Assembly: GCA_963971425.1 (NCBI GenBank)
Contig: OZ020517.1
Span: 23,818,462-23,882,461 of the forward strand
Direction of reading: 5' to 3'
Length of the DNA stretch: 64,000 nt
Source: Bryoerythrophyllum caledonicum
Taxonomy: Eukaryota > Streptophyta > Bryopsida > Pottiales > Pottiaceae
The position numbers and the translations under genes are program-made. Each line of letters opens with the position of its first letter. Position 1 is the first letter of the stretch. Below, piece by piece: positions 59,468 to 64,000 of this stretch. Under the pieces are notes generated by a model. That model was not told the origin of the DNA. It made no database searches and worked only from the letters and a program-made list of their open reading frames with translations.

Positions 59468-59850
59468 GTTTCATGGAATGAAACTAGCATCTACGAGAAG
59501 AGGCTAAACTACAACCTCTTCGGATACACAGGCAAATTCTAAAATCTAGGTAATGAAGCACTTGAAAAGAAACAACACACGAGTCACAAAACAAAAAAGA
59601 CCATTGGTCTGAGTGACCTCACTCTACGAAAGGCTGCAGACATGCCCCCCACAGAATCAGACCATGTGAGTCGAATCCCAGTGATAAAATCTCATGATGG
59701 CAATTACCCAGCGTAAGGAACTCGAAACTCATGCCCTTGCCTTGTGGACGGTAACATATGTATTTACCAACACAAAAACCAAGAGAAAAAGAAGAAGCGA
59801 ATTTTTCTAAACCTTGTAGAAAATGAACCCAAAAAAACATGTAGTTCTCT
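59468..59850. repeat. Repeat paralogous to 3,205-3,545
   Basis: Close alignment in the same orientation, including GACCATTGGTCT, CAGCGTAAGGAACTCGAAAC and ACCCAAAAAAACATGTA. A 33-bp insertion near 59,610 distinguishes this copy. Confidence 0.7.
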
Positions 59851-59884
59851 GGTCTCGTGATAGATCACAAAGAGTAGGACTTGT

Positions 59885-60192
59885 TTAATGAGCCCCATCG
59901 TCATGAAGCCATGCGTAGGTTTCATACTCAAAGCTGCGTTTTGTTGGAACCGGGCCCCGGCGGAGACCTGCGTCCACGTCAAATCTAGGAACCACCACAT
60001 TCGCAACCGCAGGTACAACCGCCACCACTGCCGCTTGTGCCCGCGCGGGTGCGGTATTCCTCGTTGGGGCCGCCGCCACCGGTACGAGCTGGTGCACGTT
60101 GACCTCGCCACCGGCGATCGGGAGTGGCGGGGGGCTTCGTCACCTTGCCGATCACCGGGTTCCGGAGCGCCTCCATTGCCCGCCTGCGCCAT
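59885..60192 (-). pseudogene. Leftward Ala/Pro-rich gene, second copy, frameshifted
   Basis: The start ATG (60,192) and first residues MAQAGNG match the copy at 6,252-6,542, but the frame shifts before residue 40. From about 60,097 the original frame resumes as LVPVAAAPTRNTAPARAQAA and ends in the same RFDVDAGLRRGPVPTKRSFE region, then YETYAWLHDDGAH and TAA. Function unknown. Conservation of the last 50 residues with mostly silent or mild changes suggests it was once coding. Similarity to copy A ends at the stop codon. Confidence 0.45.
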
Positions 60193-60279
60193 CTTGTGCT
60201 CTGTCGTCTGGAGTGACTCACCTTGGATTGAATTCCTTGTCACATGTTCCTGCTAGAAGACAACACAAATTTCAGAAGG

Positions 60280-61130
60280 TGCAGAGCTGGACAGGTACAT
60301 CGTTTTGTGATTGTCCCCTTATTGACAGCAATGATGGCTAAGAGTGAGTATCGGATCGGATGCCCATCGTTAGGAGTTGCGCACGCTGGAACGATCCTTG
60401 AACGCCCAATTCGAATGGGGCGGCGCGGAAATGGAAATGGTGTTGGACTGCGGATTTTCACGAGCTGTTGTCTCCCATTGTAAGATAATATTAATTGAGA
60501 CAGTTTCAAATCTCTCAACTATCGAAAAAGTTGAGGAAGGCGCACAGGCAGGGGAAAACCAAAACAACCGGGGTACATGACTCTTAGACGTAGCTCGGAC
60601 TTGTGCACAATACACCAAACATTCGTTACGGTAATCACCGACTTCAGCTCAGATGCGGAGCAGCTGTTGAGAACCAATGGAGTGGATTAGGACGTGTCTG
60701 TGTCCGACTGTCTATCAGCGACATAGTTTGGAAAAATGCTTCTGATGTACAAACAGGATGTATATGACAAACGAGCATCAATGGAGTCTTTTTACAGATA
60801 AATTTCCAAATCAAGGTTTGTGAGACGCGATTACTCTGTGTTGACTCGAATCCAATCAACTACAACTAGAAATGAACAACGCCGATGACAGAAAAAAGAA
60901 TACACCAACGTCCTACTAACTCCACTTGAGTGATCTTTCCGATACAAATCTACCTGCAGAAAGCATTCGGAGAGAATTGCACACAAGAAACAGACTCTGG
61001 ACAGAACAGGACCCCGGCTCCAGAACAGACCAGCTCGAGAGGGAGCAGCTCAGAATGCCGCAGAAACAAGTTTGTTTGAGCCATGAGACCAGGCCGAATT
61101 TATGCAGTCATGTGATGTTGGAAACGCGCT
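60280..61130. other. Conserved upstream region (copy G)
   Basis: Colinear with 6,610-7,490 and 33,800-34,470. No gene called, for the same reasons as in copy A. Confidence 0.6.
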
Positions 61131-61132
61131 AG

Positions 61133-61651
61133 TCCGATGTCGGAGGCTTTTGCATCTCATACGAAGCGAGGAGTGCACCTAGGCTCCGATGTCGGAGCCT
61201 TGAGATTAGAAATATCATTCCTCCTGGTTACAGGTAAGCTTGGGTGAGCTCCCTCCGATGTCGGACCTGGAAGGAGCGCACATTTGACCGCGCAGAGCAT
61301 GTACGAGACGAGTCAAGTGACTTCATCGCAGGAAAGGAATAAATCCTCCAACCACGAACTACAGTACAGGATTTTGGGATGGTTCCTAGTACGATAAAAC
61401 TTGTTCTGTGTGTGCCACACAAGCGTAGCTCCGATATCGGAGCGCACCCACGCCTCAGAGTTTTGCCCACTTTTCTCATTTTCACTCTCATTGTTGTGTG
61501 TGCCTCAGAAGCGCAGCTCCGATGTCAGAGCACATTCTCTTTCGTGTTTAATCCAGCAATCAATGCGAAGGAACCCGCAAATTGGGGATACAGTAGTATC
61601 AATATTTTTTATATCGCTGGACACTTGTCTGCCACATCCTCCGATATCGGA
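61133..61651. promoter_or_regulatory. Palindrome cluster G: five intact sites and one decayed
   Basis: Sites at 61,133-61,144, 61,185-61,196, 61,254-61,265 (centre TG), 61,430-61,441 (TA), 61,518-61,529 (arm changed to TCAGA) and 61,640-61,651 (TA). Colinear with clusters A and D. The decayed site lies in a small duplication of the fourth site's surroundings (GCGCAGCTCCGATGTC). Confidence 0.65.
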
Positions 61652-61692
61652 TGGGGCCAGTCGTGTCAGCGTTTCATCACCAGCTCCAGATG

Positions 61693-62256
61693 GCCCGATT
61701 TGACAGGACACCCCCACGCTTGGACTTACCAGGTGGGGGAGGAGGTGGTGGGGCCAAAACCTGGCCCCTATTTTGTTTTTGGATGGGGCCCTAAATTTTG
61801 CAAGGGGGTCCTCTATACTAAGATGGAGCCGTAGGCCCCAATTTTGTAAAAAAAAGCCAAAAAAAGCCTCTGACCCCCCCCCGAAATGGGAGGGCCAGAA
61901 AAATGAGCCCATGCAATTAAGACGGGGCCCCACCTCGGGTGAGTCCGAGCTTGGGGGATTTCCTGTCCACGCCCAGATGGCCCACGGCGAATTGACTCCT
62001 CGTTGGTACTTACCCGAGGTGGGCCCGGTCTTAGTTGCATGGGGTCGTTTTTTTGGCCCTCTTAATTTGGGGATCCAAGGGTTTTTTTTGGATTTTTTTT
62101 GACAAGTTTGGGTCCTACGGCCATTGTTTACCTTCGAAGACCCTCCCTTGCTATAAGTAGGGCCCTATCCAAAAACAAAATAAGAGCCAAGTTTGGCCCC
62201 ACCACTTTGTGGCCCCCTCGGGTAAGTACCAATGAGGGGGTCAATTCGCCTTGGGC
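61693..62256. mobile_element. Two tandem MITEs (278 + 277 bp) with 9-bp target duplications, Mutator-like
   Basis: CTCCAGATG lies at both outer edges (61,684-61,692 and 62,257-62,265), and a diverged copy, GCCCAGATG (61,971-61,979), sits between the two units. Unit 1 is 61,693-61,970 and unit 2 is 61,980-62,256. Their ends share GCCC, CTTACC and GAGGTGGGGCC blocks in inverted order. Nine-base duplications fit the Mutator superfamily. No ORF of interest. Confidence 0.7.
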
Positions 62257-62330
62257 CTCCAGATGGAAGGGTTCGCTTACTATAGTGAACGACCTTAGAA
62301 TTTTGATCTATCTAGGGTTGATTTTAATTA

Positions 62331-62700
62331 CCATAGGTGGATGGCATGTTCGGCTTTTATTAATTAAAAAAAAAGACATGCCGAAGTATGTGGGAATTAT
62401 TAAGTGAAAATGTTGAAATTGAAGAATATACAAATATATAATATCCTCAAACTTAGAACTCATCAATGGGGAATGGGGCCTTGAAAAAGCCTTGAACTTT
62501 GAATGTGTGTGCATATGGAATTTGAGTTGGAATCTTAAGGTCTTAGGTTCAATCCTCCAATCTGCAAAAAAAAGCTAAATATAGAAATATGTGATTTCAT
62601 GACAAAATTTGCATAATTTTCAATTTGAAAGCCAAACCAACTTTGTGAACTTAATTTTATTATTTGGCACGGAGGTGCCAAAATTGCCTTTTACCTATGG
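62331..62700. mobile_element. MITE related to 39,997-40,360
   Basis: Ends CCATAGGTGG and TTACCTATGG are inverse. The inner ATGCCGAA and GGCACGGAGGTGCCAAA blocks match the other copy, as does a B-box-like GGTTCAATCC. Confidence 0.65.
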
Positions 62701-62964
62701 TAGTGAAAATGAGAAAAGAGGTCAAAACTCACAGTTTCTTTGCCTCACTTCACAAATTATTCTATTAGGTGGTAACAACTACATAATTAGTTGTTGACTT
62801 TTAACGCAAACGTGGTTGCGTCCTGTTAGCAATTCATCACCATTTCCATGAGAAGTTTTAACTTGCGTCCTTCCGTCCTTCCAACTCATATCTTACACTT
62901 TTGAATCATGAAGACCAAGGGTTGTGATTGAAGAATGAATAACTGGTTATGTAGGATAACCTAG
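62701..62964. other. Spacer without recognised features
   Basis: Nothing recognised. Confidence 0.4.
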
Positions 62965-63295
62965 TGGCTCATGGATCATCTAATGAGAGGTTGGGTTTTG
63001 GAGTTGAGAAAAAACAATTAAATATGCAATTTGTGGAGTTTGGATCTTTGTAGTATGAAGTCCAAAGGGCCAAGCTAAGTGGCTAAGAGCCATACCATTT
63101 GGAAAATCCCAAGTCAATTTGTAGTCTTTGGAAGACTCCATTCTATACAATTTTCCTCTCTTACTTTCTCTAATCAGGAGCGTAGAAGAAAGCACATTTT
63201 GGCCAAAAATATATAAGAAAATGGCCAGAATGCACATTATTCAAAAACTTCTAGTAGAAGCACCGGTACTATTATTGTTTTCAAAACATCAATAA
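62965..63295. repeat. Repeat paralogous to 47,955-48,290
   Basis: Colinear, same orientation, right of a palindrome block in both cases. No gene. Confidence 0.65.
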
Positions 63296-63298
63296 TTT

Positions 63299-63398
63299 TT
63301 AATCCTTGAGTCCAAACGTTCTAAATTGACACCATAGGAAAGGGATGCCCAGACGTCTAAAATTGCCCCAACGGGACTCTTGAAAATTTAGGGATTAA
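63299..63398. mobile_element. 100-bp TTAA-flanked relic
   Basis: TTAA-TCCTTGAGTCC and TTTAGGGA-TTAA enclose 92 bp with inner similarity to the end of 8,079-9,030 (ATTGACACCATAGGAA). Probably a deleted TTAA-family copy. Confidence 0.6.
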
Positions 63399-63399
63399 T

Positions 63400-63860
63400 T
63401 TCAAAACTTGCCTTCACATATCACACACGTGTAATGTCTTATGTATATGTGGCACACATTTTTTCAAAACATATTTTGAAATTCCTAAATACAATTCTGT
63501 TACACTCATTTTTAACACGATGTGCATGTGCTCAAATTACGTGCACAAGTTTTCAACATAATGTGCGCATTCTTTAAATGTCTAGACAAATTTTCATACT
63601 ATGTGCATTTGTTTAAAGTGTGTGCATAAGTTTTCAACACATTTCTTGTAATATACAAAAGATCCCAATAAGTTTTTGTGACATGCACAAGATTTGACAC
63701 TTTTTTCCGATACTTCACCAAAACATTGAAAAAGGAGTGTTGAAAATAGCCTAATCTCTAGTGTTGTAGGAAGCTAGCACTGCATGGATAAACGACACAG
63801 GAGTTGAGGAAGGGCGGCAGATTTCATAACAAGACCCCTTCTATATCTGAGCCTCTAATG
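63400..63860. repeat. Repeat paralogous to 19,680-20,300, with a decayed palindrome-block piece
   Basis: It matches the 19.7 kb copy but lacks its MITE; the TTAA at 63,512-63,515 is the unoccupied target. At 63,770-63,855 lies a decayed fragment of the palindrome block (ATAAACGACACAGGAGTTGA, then TCTATATCTGAGCCT where a palindrome should be). Confidence 0.65.
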
Positions 63861-64000
63861 GATTTCAAAGTAGAGAAGATAAATTGAAAGTGAGAGCAAT
63901 GAGCTCTAACAAACAAAGATGAACAACCGCGCACCAACTAAAACCTAATGGATATGTACAATCACTAATGAAGGGTTTCCAAGTAAATCTAGTTTAGAAC
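63861..64000. other. Window end, nothing recognised
   Basis: No feature seen. Confidence 0.4.

Overview
The window looks like nuclear DNA of a land plant, probably a non-flowering one (bryophyte or other seed-free lineage; this is inference). It is AT-rich and intron-bearing, and it carries a plant-type trihelix DNA-binding domain, a 2-oxoglutarate dioxygenase exon and a plant-type hAT transposase fragment. It is crowded with nested DNA transposons. A Tc1-like DD34E transposase and many elements flanked by TTAA, both unusual in flowering plants, point to an early-diverging lineage. Only a few stretches are convincingly coding; most of the 64 kb is repeat on repeat.

Layout. 1-6.1 kb: AT-rich repeats, a roughly 1 kb fold-back, and a TTAA element. 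6.2-8.0 kb: a small leftward gene and its upstream region with five copies of a 12-bp palindrome. 9,319-18,522: a 9.2 kb non-autonomous hAT element with 8-bp target duplication and long internal inverted arms. 19.7-21.5 kb: repeat relics and a dead Tc1 transposase. 21.6-27.9 kb: the best-preserved coding block, with a palindrome cluster, a ten-exon gene predicted to fuse a Ulp1-type SUMO protease to a trihelix domain, and a leucine-rich-repeat gene. 30.4-31.5 kb: a 1.1 kb (TTC)n tract. 33.8-35.5 kb: a deleted copy of the protease unit. 35.5-41 kb: TTAA MITEs, one carrying a pogo-like TA element. 42.2-46.7 kb: a cluster of gene pieces (dioxygenase exon, hAT transposase, LRR fragment, small membrane-protein gene). 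46.7-47.8 kb: another palindrome block. 49.7-54.7 kb: tandem TTAA elements. 51.5-59 kb: a second, inactivated protease-trihelix copy. 59.9-61.7 kb: a second leftward gene and palindrome block. 61.7-64 kb: MITEs and repeats.

Main result. A recurring unit can be assembled by comparing the copies: a short leftward gene, then an intergenic region with up to about ten copies of TCCGAYRTCGGA, then a rightward Ulp1-trihelix gene. Two full-length copies and one deleted copy of the rightward gene are present. In the 22-27 kb copy every predicted intron is GT-AG, all phases agree, no stop interrupts the frame, and the protease residues His, Asp, Gln and Cys are all in place. The palindromes keep their arms and vary only in the two central bases. 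Whether the unit is a transposon lacking its transposase or an amplified host gene pair cannot be settled from this window.
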